From: Catenuloplanes atrovinosus | GTDB lineage: Bacteria > Actinomycetota > Actinomycetes > Mycobacteriales > Micromonosporaceae | Length of the DNA: 64,000 nt | Reading direction: 5' to 3' | Assembly: GCF_031458235.1 (NCBI RefSeq) | Contig: NZ_JAVDYB010000001.1 | Span: 4,884,001-4,948,000, forward strand | Part shown: piece after piece, positions 15,907-25,600 of the stretch | Layout of the letters: each line of letters begins with the position of its first letter | How positions within the stretch are numbered: position 1 is the stretch's first letter | Made by a program: the position numbers and the translations under genes | The notes under the pieces: generated by a model | The model's database searches: none | The model's input: only the letters and a program-made list of their open reading frames with translations | What the model was told of the DNA's origin: nothing

Positions 15907-16944
15907 ATGAGGAAACTTCTGCGCGCGGCCGTGGCGGTCGCGGCACTGGCCGCCACCGTCGTGGGCGTGCAGACCGCGCAGGCGGGCACCGACCCGGTGG
16001 CCGTGGCCGGCTACGACCTCGGCGACACCGCGTTCACCGACCCGGTGGACTGGCCGGACGGCGCGTCCGAACTGCGCGCGGTCGTGCACTACCCGCGGCG
16101 CTCCAGCGGCGCGCTGCCGGTCGTGGTGCTGCTGCACGGCCAGCAGTTGAGCTGCTACTCCACGGACGAGGCGGACTGGGGGTCCTGGCCCTGCCCGGCG
16201 GGCGTGCCGCCGTACCCGAGCCACCGCGGCTACGACTACCTCGGCCGCGCGCTGGCCCGGGACGGCTTCGCGGTCGTGTCGCTCAGCGCGAGCGGCCTGA
16301 ACCACCACATGGGCGTGGCGCAGCAGCGCGCCCGGCTGGTCAACCGGCACCTGGAGCTGCTCAAGGAGATCACCACCAGCGGCGGCGTCCCGGTCACCGA
16401 TCTCGCCACCGGGCGGCCGGCCGACCTGCGCGGCCGGCTGGACCTGACCCGCGTCGGCACCATGGGCCACTCGGTCGGCGGCGAGGGCGTCATGCACCAG
16501 GCCGCGGACAGCCAGCGCGGCGCGGTGCCCGCGGGCGTGCGCATCCGCGGCGTGGTCTCGCTGGCCTCGCCGGGACCGAGCGGCTTCTACGACACCCGGG
16601 TCACCACCGCGCCGATCGCGGTCGTCTCGGCCGGCTGCTGGGGGCTGGGCAGCGAGGAGTACACCCAGGCGGAGGGCGTGCACGGCTTCCGGACCCGGGT
16701 GGTCAAGGGCAACCACAACTTCTACAACACCGAGTGGACGACCGGCCCCGGCCCGACCGACGGCGACGACACCGAGTGCCCGGAGCAGACCGGCCGGCCG
16801 ACCGCGGAGCAGCACCGGAGTCTCGCGGTCACCTACCTACGCGCGTTCTACGGGTACGCGCTCAACGGCGACCGGTCCGGCCTGCCGGTGCTGACCGGCG
16901 CGCGCCCGTTCCCCGGCGTGGCGACGGAGACGGTCACCTTCTGA
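15907..16944 (+). CDS. exported alpha/beta hydrolase
   Basis: A 345-residue secreted hydrolase. Residues 1-26 are a signal peptide (MRKLLRAAVAVAALAATVV, cut near AQA). The alpha/beta fold shows the oxyanion-side strand LPVVVLLHGQQLSCY, the nucleophile elbow GHSVGGEG and a late ALVKGNHNFYNTEW-like segment (VVKGNHNF) for the catalytic His. It resembles lipase or chlorophyllase-like esterases of actinomycetes. The ATG follows GAAGGG by 7 nt. Substrate unknown. Confidence 0.88.
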   Translation: MRKLLRAAVAVAALAATVVGVQTAQAGTDPVAVAGYDLGDTAFTDPVDWPDGASELRAVVHYPRRSSGALPVVVLLHGQQLSCYSTDEADWGSWPCPAGVPPYPSHRGYDYLGRALARDGFAVVSLSASGLNHHMGVAQQRARLVNRHLELLKEITTSGGVPVTDLATGRPADLRGRLDLTRVGTMGHSVGGEGVMHQAADSQRGAVPAGVRIRGVVSLASPGPSGFYDTRVTTAPIAVVSAGCWGLGSEEYTQAEGVHGFRTRVVKGNHNFYNTEWTTGPGPTDGDDTECPEQTGRPTAEQHRSLAVTYLRAFYGYALNGDRSGLPVLTGARPFPGVATETVTF

Positions 16945-17083
16945 CGAGCGGCGTGCGCGGGGTGGACAACCGGATCGGGATTCATACACACTGATCGATG
17001 TTCCTGAGCCGGAGCGCGCGGGCCGGGCAGCCCGCGCGCTGGAGCGACCCCGCGCATCCCGCGACCCGTGAAGGAACCCACCC

Positions 17084-17575
17084 GTGCGATCACGACTCAA
17101 GCCCGCGCTCGCCGCGCTCATCGCGCTGCTGAGCGCCGCACTCGGCGCCGTCGTCCTGGCGCCCCCGGCCTCCGCCGCCGCACTGACCGAGATCACCTCG
17201 TTCGGGACCAACCCGAGCAACCTGCGCATGTACCTCTACGTGCCGGACACCCTGGCCGCGCGGCCCGGCCTGCTGGTCGCGGTCCACTACTGCACCGGCA
17301 CCGGCCCGGCGTTCCACAGCGGCACCCAGTTCGACGAGCTCGCCGACCGGTACGGCTACATCGTGATCTACCCCTCCGTGACCCGGTCCAGCCAGTGCTT
17401 CGACGTCGCCTCCCCCGCGGCGCTCCGCCGCGACGGCGGCAGCGACCCGGTCGGCATCAAGTCGATGGTCGACTACGTGCGGGCCCGCTACCCCGTGGAC
17501 GCCGGCAAGATCGCGGTCACCGGCGTGTCCAGCGGCGCGATGATGACCAACGTAGATCGAGCTAAAATGCACTAA
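17084..17575 (+). pseudogene. 5' half of a secreted PHB-depolymerase/acetylxylan-esterase-type gene, cut by insertion
   Basis: Signal peptide (residues 1-32, ending PPASAAA), then the family's core: RMYLYVPDTLAARPGLLVAV, HYCTGTGPAFHSGTQFDELA, GYIVIYPSVTRSSQCFDV, and the nucleophile elbow GVSSGAMMTN. Right after that motif, at about 17,550, the sequence changes: the frame runs into VDRAKMH and a stop, base composition falls, and a serine integrase gene begins 28 nt later. About 150-200 residues of the esterase, including the rest of the triad, are missing. I found no matching 3' half in the window. Confidence 0.88.
17545..17562. other. probable attachment-site junction (attL) of the island
   Basis: Esterase coding sequence is intact up to the ATGACCAAC codons of the SSGAMMTN motif and then stops matching. 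The integrase gene starts about 45 nt inside. Large serine recombinases usually lie next to one att end, so this is the expected attL. The exact crossover dinucleotide cannot be set without the empty site. Confidence 0.7.
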
Positions 17576-17603
17576 CGATGATCCAACATCGGGGGTGCAA
17601 CCA

Positions 17604-19157
17604 ATGAACATCACTGCACGGATGGCGTTATTGCGCGGCGAGTCGCCGATGCCCAGCGAGAAGCAAGGCGTTGGCTACATTCGTGTCTCAAAGGTAGGCG
17701 ACCGCGGCGACGACCTCATTTCGCCAGAGCTTCAACAGCACGCCATAGAGACATGGTCCGTGAACCATGGGGTGCGTATCACAAAGTGGATTATTGAGTT
17801 GGACGAATCGGGTCGCAGCTTCGCTCGCCGCAAAGTGGCGGAAATTGTCGCCGACATCAAAGCGGGCCGCTACCAATACGTCGTCCTTTGGAAGTGGTCC
17901 CGCTGGGGCCGCAACATGCGTGAATCACAAATCTATCTCGGCCAGGCGGAAGAGGTAGGCGGCATCGTTCGCGCCGCCACTGAGGATTTTGACCCAACAA
18001 CCACAATGGGGCGCTTCAGCCGCGATCAGATGCTTCTCGTGGCCCAGCTCCAGTCAGACATGCTCTCAGATAGCTGGAAGGAAGTGCATGAGCGTCGCCG
18101 CCGCTTGGGCCTTCCGCACACCGGCATGAAACACTGGGGCTATATATATGAGAACAAGTCATATCGGCCAGATCCCGATTTTTCGCCGATACTTGCGAAC
18201 GCATACGAGAGGTATGTCGCCGGAGAGTCCCTTGGAAAGCTTCACAGGGAATGGAATGCGGCCGGCCTACGGACCACCAGAGGGAATCTGTGGTACCAGT
18301 CCACTCTCGGATCCATGCTCGACACCGGGTTCGCAGCCGGCTTGCTTCGGGAAAAGCAGAACACGAAGCGCAGCGGTAGAGGGAATCTTGCAATCCAGAG
18401 CTGGGACTCGTGGCGTATCGGATCCCACCAGCCGATTATTCCGATGTCCCTATGGGACGGGTACGTTGCACGGCGGCTCCAGCAGGCGGCGATGCCTCCG
18501 CGCTCACGCGTCGCAGCGTATAGCCTTTCCGCGCTCCTCAGGTGCGGGTGGGAGAACTGCAATAGCCCCATGACGATCCGTCATAGCAATCAGACACGAA
18601 GACTTCCGGACGGAACAAGCGAAAGGGTAAAGTACCGCAATTGGGCCTGCCGGGCAGCCTGGGAACGAAAGTCACATGCCCCCAATTACATCTCGCACAC
18701 GCGGGCCGAAGCGCAAGTTCTCGCATGGCTAGTAAAGCAGTCTTCTCCCAATGTCGAGATCACCCGAGAAGCCAGGCGCGCCGCCGCGGCCCGCCAAGTT
18801 CAAGGAGAGACCGAGTCGCTCGACGCCGAGTTGGCGCGCCTCAAGGTGAAGCGTGCGCGGCTTGTCGATTTATATACGGATTCCGCGATTGATCGGAGCG
18901 ACTACGATCGTGCGCGACATGATGTGGAGTCATTGATATCAGAGCTTTCCACACGATTGGCGACGGCGCATGCGCGGCGGAAGTCCACTGGCCCGGAGTT
19001 GGTCCGGGATTTCGGTAGCTTGCTTGACGAGTGGCCGCGACTGGCTCCACACAATCGCCGTGAAGCACTTTCTAGGGTTGTCAGCAAGTTTATTGTGCTG
19101 CCTCGAGGACTAACCGAGGCGGACGAGCGGGTACAGCCCGTTCCTCTATGGGAGTAG
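17604..19157 (+). CDS. large serine recombinase (phage/ICE-type integrase)
   Basis: A 517-residue site-specific recombinase. The resolvase domain has the catalytic Ser29 in GYIRVSKVGDRG, with GRYQYVVLWKWSRWGRN and the EVGGIVRAATEDFD strand. The recombinase domain includes MGRFSRDQMLL and GKLHREWNAAGL. A zinc ribbon (LLRCGWENCNSPM, later WACRAAWE) and a coiled coil (TESLDAELARLKVKRARLVDLY) complete the usual order. Start ATG 17604 follows GGGGG by 9 nt; GTG 17595 is in frame. Codon use is clearly less GC-rich than in genes to the left, a sign of recent transfer. It probably inserted the island into the esterase. Confidence 0.95.
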   Translation: MNITARMALLRGESPMPSEKQGVGYIRVSKVGDRGDDLISPELQQHAIETWSVNHGVRITKWIIELDESGRSFARRKVAEIVADIKAGRYQYVVLWKWSRWGRNMRESQIYLGQAEEVGGIVRAATEDFDPTTTMGRFSRDQMLLVAQLQSDMLSDSWKEVHERRRRLGLPHTGMKHWGYIYENKSYRPDPDFSPILANAYERYVAGESLGKLHREWNAAGLRTTRGNLWYQSTLGSMLDTGFAAGLLREKQNTKRSGRGNLAIQSWDSWRIGSHQPIIPMSLWDGYVARRLQQAAMPPRSRVAAYSLSALLRCGWENCNSPMTIRHSNQTRRLPDGTSERVKYRNWACRAAWERKSHAPNYISHTRAEAQVLAWLVKQSSPNVEITREARRAAAARQVQGETESLDAELARLKVKRARLVDLYTDSAIDRSDYDRARHDVESLISELSTRLATAHARRKSTGPELVRDFGSLLDEWPRLAPHNRREALSRVVSKFIVLPRGLTEADERVQPVPLWE

Positions 19158-19173
19158 CAACATACATCCTCTG

Positions 19174-19401
19174 CTACTTTTCGTCGCATGCGGCGGCGCG
19201 ATGACTACTCGAAGAACGCAGCATCACCGCAGTCTCCAATTCATCCAGGCAAGCGTCAACATGGGCGCGTGCTACGACTTCCCAGAATCGGCGCCAGCAC
19301 TCCTCCCTGCTACCGATCCGACCAGACGCGCGCGAAGCTTGCTCATCTGTCACTTTGACCCCCGGCAGGCTGGCTCGCTTGTTGATGAAATCCAGAGTCA
19401 A
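19174..19401 (-). CDS. possible small protein, 75 aa, convergent with the integrase
   Basis: The frame reads VTDEQASRASGRIGSREECW, then a hydrophobic/charged helix (RRFWEVVARAHVDACLDELE). The GTG within it has GGGGGTCAAA just upstream, similar to the integrase ribosome site, and codon use matches the integrase. It could be an excision-related or regulatory protein, but nothing identifies it; it may equally be non-coding. Confidence 0.35.
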   Translation of the reverse strand: MTLDFINKRASLPGVKVTDEQASRASGRIGSREECWRRFWEVVARAHVDACLDELETAVMLRSSSSHRAAACDEK

Positions 19402-19785
19402 GGGAACTCGCAGCCGGGTCGGTTGTCCACGATGCGGCTCAAATGGTTCGGGTTAGCGCATCATTTGGTTCGGTTTTCTTGTGTGAGCGTGGGCCAAGTT
19501 TCGGCAGGTCGCTGGCGTGACGCCTTGCTGCGGTGCTGCTTTTTCGTCGATTGGCTCATCGGCGGGAGGAGCCGCACCGCTGCGGGGCCGGGCTCCTGTA
19601 GCGCGGACCGCCACGCCGTCCGCTCGATCATTCGTAGCGTCGACATACCGTTTAATCGATACATGCCACAACGAACATCGATGTAAGCTGCCCGTGTAGT
19701 GGCCGACAGGAGCCTAGCTTTGCCTGGCTGGGCTGCCGCACGACGCCCGGGCCGATGATTTCTATTCGCGCGCTACGATGGCGAT

Positions 19786-20036
19786 CAGATCCTCGTCTCC
19801 GCGAACGGGCCGTCGGTGACCAACGGTCGGACCTCGCCGTCGTAGCGGATGAACGTGCCCTCAAGTGCGAGCGCCTGGCTGTCGACGAACTCGCCGGTGG
19901 CCCCCAGCCACGCGGCGAAGTCCCGCATGTAGCGCGCGTGCGCGGAGATCTTCTCCGGCGTCTACTTCTCCATCGGCACGTCGCTGGCCGGGGCCGGCGT
20001 GCCGCGGGAGTGTTTGAGCAGCAGATACTTGGCCAT
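19786..20036 (-). pseudogene. broken YciI/DGPF-domain protein
   Basis: The reading frame starts MAKYLLLKHSRGTPAPASDV and contains the family's hallmark VTDGPFAET. A TAG replaces a Trp codon after VPMEK, one base is missing just after AETR, and the rest is lost within a few codons, so three lesions are visible. Intact members are about 115-120 residues and often sit by ECF sigma factors (not seen here). Confidence 0.85.
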
Positions 20037-20099
20037 CGTGCTCTCCTCGCGGAGCCGGGTGCGGATTCTCGGCGTCTCACCACAGATCGGTCTGTCGGC

Positions 20100-21040
20100 T
20101 CAGCCCCGCACGTCTCTCATCCAAGAACCGAGCAGCTCATGCAGGGCCTGCACGGCGGCGGCGGACTCCCGGGCGTGCACGAGCGCGCTCCGGGCCGCGT
20201 CGTTGATCTCGTCCGCCCGGCCCGAGCAGTGCAGCGCGCCCAGTCCGGTGATGACGCCCGCAAGGTCGTCCACGATCCGCCACGACTGCTCCGGCGGAAT
20301 ACGCCGGAGGGTGGACTCGACCTCCGCGACGACGTCCGCGATCGCGCCACCGGCCTCGGCACCGGACGGGGCGCGTCCGGGGATCGCCGATCGATGAGCC
20401 GGGAGACCCGGTCGGAGATGTCCTCCAGCAGCCCCGACGTCCGCGCCAGAACATGCGACAGCACGCTCGCGATGTCCCCGCCCAGCTTCGCCGAGTCCTG
20501 CGGGAAGTTGTGTATCGCCCCCGGATCCTGAAGCAGCGAGACCACGAGCGCCGTGCCGCTGAGGAACATGCCGATCCGCGACTGGGAGGACCCGGACGGC
20601 GGCTCCGCCATCGCCCTCGCGGCCGCGACGCCGGTCGGCCCCCAGTTCGCGAGCAGTTCCCCGGAGAGCCGCTCCACTGTGGTCGCGACGTCCCGGAACC
20701 GTGCCTCGAGGTCTCCGCCGTCACCGACGTGCCGCTGGGAGGCGAAGTCGTAGAGATCCAGCAGGTCCCGGGTCACCGACGGTGGCGGCGTGCTCCTGGG
20801 CGGCGGCCATCGGATCTCTTCGGCCTCCAGCGCCGCGTGCAGCAGGGCACCCACCTTGTGCAGGAACCGCCGGGGGTCACCGACGTCCACCGGACTCGCG
20901 GCGATTGGCGAGAACCGCGGGTCGCCGAACGGGATGCTCTGGACGTTGCGGTGCATGACGGTGACGATCGTGTGGGCGGCCGCGTCATGGTCCGCTTCCC
21001 GCCCGCGATCGAGAAGGACGGAACACTGCTTCCGCACCAA
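20100..21040 (-). pseudogene. unknown protein with one apparent frameshift
   Basis: The N-terminal frame (SIPFGDPRFSPIAASPVDVG, LLHAALEAEEIRWPPP, LLDLYDFASQRHVGD, GMFLSGTALVVSLLQDPG) loses sense near 20,380, and the continuation is in another frame (IADVVAEVESTLRRIPPE, SWRIVDDLAGVITGLGALH, ESAAAVQALHELLGSWM, stop 20100-20102). A one-base deletion within the CCCCGG run near 20,380 explains this. A downstream TTG 21040 or GTG 21037 is the only available start; sense-like sequence extends upstream to the previous stop, so the 5' end may also be lost. Mostly helical, family unknown. Confidence 0.6.
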
Positions 21041-21151
21041 CTCCAGGTCCGGTAGCAGCCACCGCAGGATCTCCTCGGGCTCCGGCGCGGGAGGCTCGGA
21101 GGATTCGATGGTAGTTCGATCCGGCCGAGTTACCCGTTCGCACCTGGGACG

Positions 21152-21547
21152 TCAGGCTGGTGGCAGCGTGAGCCGGTAGTCGTGGGAATCACCGTTGCCG
21201 CGTTGCGCGAGCCAGCCAGCGAGTGCTAGTTGGGGTAGGTCGCTGGAGAGCACCATCGCGGTGAACCTGTCGTACGTCAGGGCCCAGTCGGCGGGGTCGT
21301 CTTCGTTTCGCATCGCATCCGAGACGTGCTGCTCAAACCACGTAACGATATCGAAGTCGAGCAGCTGACCTTCGTCGTCTGCGGCGGCCGCGAGAGCAGC
21401 GGCCAAGTGAAGGCGGTAAAAGGCCCGTTCTCGTTGTAGGTGGGCTTCAGCTTCCGGTAGCCACTGCTCTGCTGTAACGAAAGTGGAGCCAGTGATAAAT
21501 CCCCAGCGGTCGTCGTCGGTGGTGATGTCCGGACGTTTCGTCGCCAT
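21152..21547 (-). CDS. hypothetical protein, 131 aa
   Basis: A small soluble, acidic protein without recognised domains (AEQWLPEAEAHLQRERAFYR, then AAALAAAADDEGQLLDFDIV and WALTYDRFTAMVLSSDLPQL). ATG 21547 is preceded by AAAGGA 8 nt upstream. It lies upstream of and in the same reading frame as the damaged gene at 20100-21040, separated by a single TGA, so the two may once have been cotranscribed. It may belong with the nearby membrane protein and NTPase as an accessory cassette, but that is only neighbourhood. Confidence 0.7.
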   Translation of the reverse strand: MATKRPDITTDDDRWGFITGSTFVTAEQWLPEAEAHLQRERAFYRLHLAAALAAAADDEGQLLDFDIVTWFEQHVSDAMRNEDDPADWALTYDRFTAMVLSSDLPQLALAGWLAQRGNGDSHDYRLTLPPA

Positions 21548-21599
21548 CAAGGAGTCCTTTCGGTGTTGATGGTGCCGTCGGGCCTAATTCTGGCGTGTC

Positions 21600-21850
21600 G
21601 GAAAAGCGGGCCGGCGCGGATGCGCCGTCCACGCTTTGCCGGATCGGATGATGCTCCAGGACGAATACGGGCTGCGGCATCCCGCTGCCCGTGCGCTCAC
21701 CAGCTGGCAGGCCGAAGCCTTGGAATCCCTGATCATCGACCCGATCACCCCCGTACACTCCGTGGCCGTCCCGCGAGGGGTACCTCAAAGGACAACACCG
21801 CGCCCAAGCCATGCTCGACGCGGGGGTTCGTCGCGCACTAATCCTGCCTC
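21600..21850 (+). other. degraded coding remnant between two genes
   Basis: Sense-like fragments occur on the plus strand in two frames (SWQAEALESLIIDPITPVHS, then GYLKGQHRAQAMLDAGVRRA and ILPH stop). This suggests an old, frameshifted gene. Its identity is not recognised. Confidence 0.35.
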
Positions 21851-21890
21851 ACTGACCCCGAGGCCACGGCTTCGCGCCCTGGGTCACATG

Positions 21891-22493
21891 CTATTTCCGA
21901 GAAGGCCTCATCCGGGGCTGCAGCTCGCGCCAGGACTCGAGCGCTTCCCGACCCTTGCGTGCCGCTTCGACCGTGGCCTCGTCCAGCACGATCCAGCTCT
22001 GGCCTTCCGCGGCCGCAGTCACGCGCAGCTCGATCTGCTCAGGCGTCGACGCATCCGGGTCCTCGACGTGCTTGAAGGCAACCTTCCAGCGTGCGCGATC
22101 ACCGACTCGCAGCGGCGACGGCGCGACATCGTCCTGCGTCCAGACCGCGGTCCGTTGAAGCACCTCAATGCCCGGGTTAACCCCGTTCTGTCCGGTCGGG
22201 AAAGACACGCCCTCGCTGAGCAGCTCAACGCGCACCTCGTCCAGATCGGCCGGCTCGCGTAGTTGCCGCATCAGGCGCGGCCACCCGCCTGAACCCGCCG
22301 GGTCACCGCCGACATCCTCGACCAGCGCTTCGAAGACGGGAGTCTGCTGGCGGTGCAGCGCGCGCTCGGCCGCGATCGCTGACCGGGTGGCCGCCTGTCC
22401 CGAAACCTTCGCCGCTGCTGCGGACCGCCGGGAGTACACCCAGGAGATGACTGCCGCGCCCACCGCGATGATCGTGGCCGCCCAGGCCGCCAT
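21891..22493 (-). CDS. membrane-anchored hypothetical protein, 200 aa
   Basis: One N-terminal membrane helix (AAWAATIIAVGAAVISWVYS), a basic/alanine-rich linker (AAATRSAIAAERALHRQQTP) and a soluble beta-rich domain (PVFEALVEDV, LDEVRVELLSEG, LRVGDRARWKVAF, EQIELRVTAAAEGQSWIVLD). Proteins of this shape are frequent in actinomycete genomic islands; no function is known to me. Start ATG 22493. It lies 182 nt downstream of the large nuclease-NTPase gene on the same strand and could be its partner. Confidence 0.72.
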   Translation of the reverse strand: MAAWAATIIAVGAAVISWVYSRRSAAAAKVSGQAATRSAIAAERALHRQQTPVFEALVEDVGGDPAGSGGWPRLMRQLREPADLDEVRVELLSEGVSFPTGQNGVNPGIEVLQRTAVWTQDDVAPSPLRVGDRARWKVAFKHVEDPDASTPEQIELRVTAAAEGQSWIVLDEATVEAARKGREALESWRELQPRMRPSRK

Positions 22494-22675
22494 CTAGCTT
22501 GACTCCACCGGTCCTCCACCGTTCACTCCCTACACGTGATGCACACCGTATCGATGCGACGCTCGGGGTCGGCCGCCCGAGCGCGTGCACGGCGCTGTCG
22601 GGGGCAGAGTTCTCCGCGGCCCAGCGATCACGCCGGCTCGCCAGCCCCGGGGCGGCGGCACGCCTCGGCACTCTC

Positions 22676-25600
22676 TTATCGCCAGCCGTGGCGCCGTTCT
22701 TCTTCCTCTGCGGCTTCGGCGGCCGCCAGAAGTCGTTGTTGCTGTTGTTTGCCGGCGATAGCAATGGATTCAAGCGCGGGTACACGCTCTTGGAGATGGG
22801 CAAAGAACTCGATGAGGTGCCGGTGGGTCGCCGCGCCGTGGTCGACGAGAAACGTGCCTGTTCGAGGGCTGGCGATGACCTGTGCGATGTCCTCAGGGGT
22901 GATGCCGCGCGCGAGCAGGATCGGGCCAAGGCTCTCGACGGCTTCGTCCTGACATCCGGCTAGCGCATCGATTAGGTTCTTGGTGCTGATCGCGTCGTCG
23001 GATAGGAGGCGGGTGGCCAACTCGCGGTCGTAGGCGGTGAGGTAGGTGAGCCAACCGCGGCTGATCCAGCGGCTGTCGCCGCAGCGTCGTGCGAGGCGTT
23101 CGCGGTGAGTTTGGGGGAGCAGCCGTAGGTGTCTTTGGCTCCCGCGAGGTTCGAACTGTGCATACCTGTCCGCGCTGCTGTCCTCGATACGGCGTGTGAA
23201 CCATTGTTCGGCCATGTCGGGATCTTGCTCGGCAAGGTATCCGAGAGTTTCTGCAGCTCTGTACCGCTGGAAATCGTTGTTGATGTATTCGCAGCGTAGG
23301 CGAAGAAATGCCTCCCGCCAGCGCGGCATCCACCTAGCAGGCAGGAATGGGCCTTGATTGGTCCCTCGGCCGTAGCCGATATCGAAGGCGAGCGCGGCGC
23401 GGCCTGCAACAGCATCGTCGGAGTGGGACAGCAGGTGATGCCGTGACGCGTCGGACGCAGCGTTGAAGATGAGTTGATCCAGGATCCAGTCATCGCTGTC
23501 GTGCAGGCTCTGAAGAATCTGTGCACCCAGAGGAGTGATTTCGGGCAGAGGTAGCACGGCGGTGATTGCCGCGCGCCGCAAAGCGTCATCCCCCAGGATG
23601 ACCGTCATGACTGTTTCGTCAGGCAGCGCGAGACCGTCGTCGAGGCAGCGCCGGAGTGAAGCGGTGACGAGGGGCGCGTGCTGATGGGCGACCGCAGCTT
23701 GGCACCAGGCGGGTGGGTCGATCAGGAGAGGACGCATGACGTCTGCGAGCAGGATGGTGGGATCGTGCTGGACTGCATGACGGCTGTACTTGGCCAGCAC
23801 GACGGCTCGTGCACAGCCAGCTTGCGGCCCCATCCCTACAATCCGGACCGCGAGGTTGCGAAGCGCGGTGCTCTGCGCCTGCATCACCGTGTCGATGTCG
23901 CCGTCAAGGTACGGGTCGCGTTGCCCGACCAGATCGACAAGGTCGGTATCGACGCTGAACAGGGCCGGTCGGGGTTCGTCGGAGCGCCCGCGTCGTCGAA
24001 GTTCGTTGAGCATTCGGTTTGCGTGGAGGGCCACGCCTGGTGCGGCCTGAACCGCCTCGCGCAAGGATTCAATCATTGCCGTACCGCCGCGGTGCCCGGC
24101 CAGTCGTTGCTGATCAGTGACCCGGGCACCACCCGGCGACAGCCCCTCACCGAGACGCAGCCAGGAGCCTGCCAGATCGGTCAATGTCACCAGTGCCTCC
24201 GCCGGGCAAGGCGCGCCGTCGAGGCCATTGGCCGAGCGGAGCGCTCTGGCGACTTGTTCCCAGAGCCGCACCAGTTCCTCGAGGTGGTCGGCGGGCTCAA
24301 CGCGATCAGCGAGAGTCGCTTGACCGGGCCTTCCGGGGTCTTGCCAGGCGGCACGGCCGTTTACGGCGAACACCGCTGAGAGCACCTCTGCGGATTGGAC
24401 CCATGACTGCTCTGTGCGTCGACCGGCAAGCCAACGGAGCGTGCCGGTGAGGAGCCTGCGGCGCACCTCGAGATTCGTACCGATGTCGGGATGTATCCGG
24501 TTGGCAAGGTCGGTCAGCACATAAAGCGGATCTTGCGATGCGTGCCGATGTCCGTACGGGGTGTCATGGGCTAGATCGAGCAACGCAGCGATGGACTCCG
24601 AAGTAACCCAGCTTCGGACAGCGCTCTCGAGGAGGGTAACGGCATCGTCTCGTGCCGGATCCAACATTACCCCATGCACAGGGATCGGTTCACGAGGCGA
24701 GTTGAGCAGCTGCTTGGCCTGCGCGACGGCATAGCCGGCGGCGCTCTCGTCCAAGCGCGCGTACTCGCAGATCGTGTGAACAGTCTCTCGACTCCACTCG
24801 GATGGATCAGGAAGTGTCTGAATGAAGGACTCCACAGCATTGCGCGCGGATGACGAGCCGGTGGACAGGGCTACGTCTAGGGCGACGCGAGCGAAGTCGT
24901 GGTCGCGTCGGGGAAATGCTTTCTGAATCGTCGACCATTGGCGTTCTGGTCGTTGGCTGAAGAAGCGATGCGCGACTAGAGGCGCGCGCAGCGCAGGAAG
25001 CAATTGCCAGCCGTCGCGCGTTTCCTCCAGGAGACCATTGCGGGCGAGCCGGTGAACAACCGCGGTCAGTTGTCCGAGCGGAATTCCGATGAACGTGGCC
25101 ATGGTCTCTAACGGCGCCGCAGTGACATATCCGACCGCGGCGATGCAGGCCAGCACATCAGGCTCGATCTCGGTCGTTGCGGTCTCATGGACGAATCTGA
25201 TGGCGCTGTCCACCAGTGCAGATCCACTGACGACCGCGTCACTCTCGCCCTTAATGAGGAGGTTGGCAAGGATGATCGCCCAGCCGGGCCGGCCTTCGGC
25301 TTGGTCGAGGACGACGGTGCGGGCAAGGTGCCCGGTAATGCCAAGGTACTGAATGATGTCGTCGATGTCAGGCCGCGGCAGGGGCGCCAAGGTGATCGGT
25401 TCAGCGTGTGCGATAGTCCGCTGAAGATCGTCACTCTTGCTCGGCCAGGTACTAACGATGATCGAGAACGTCTGTCCCAATTGGTGGCGTGCGGCGATCA
25501 GAGCGGCGAGGACGTTGAGGCAGGCATGACCGTCGTCCACCACCACGGCTGAGGGACGCATCACCCGCAGGTCATCAGCGAGACTTGCTGCCGCAGCTGG

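Noticed and set aside
19201-19686. 161-aa plus-strand frame after the integrase
   Set aside because: No ribosome site, inconsistent composition and no resemblance to Xis or other element proteins; too weak to call.
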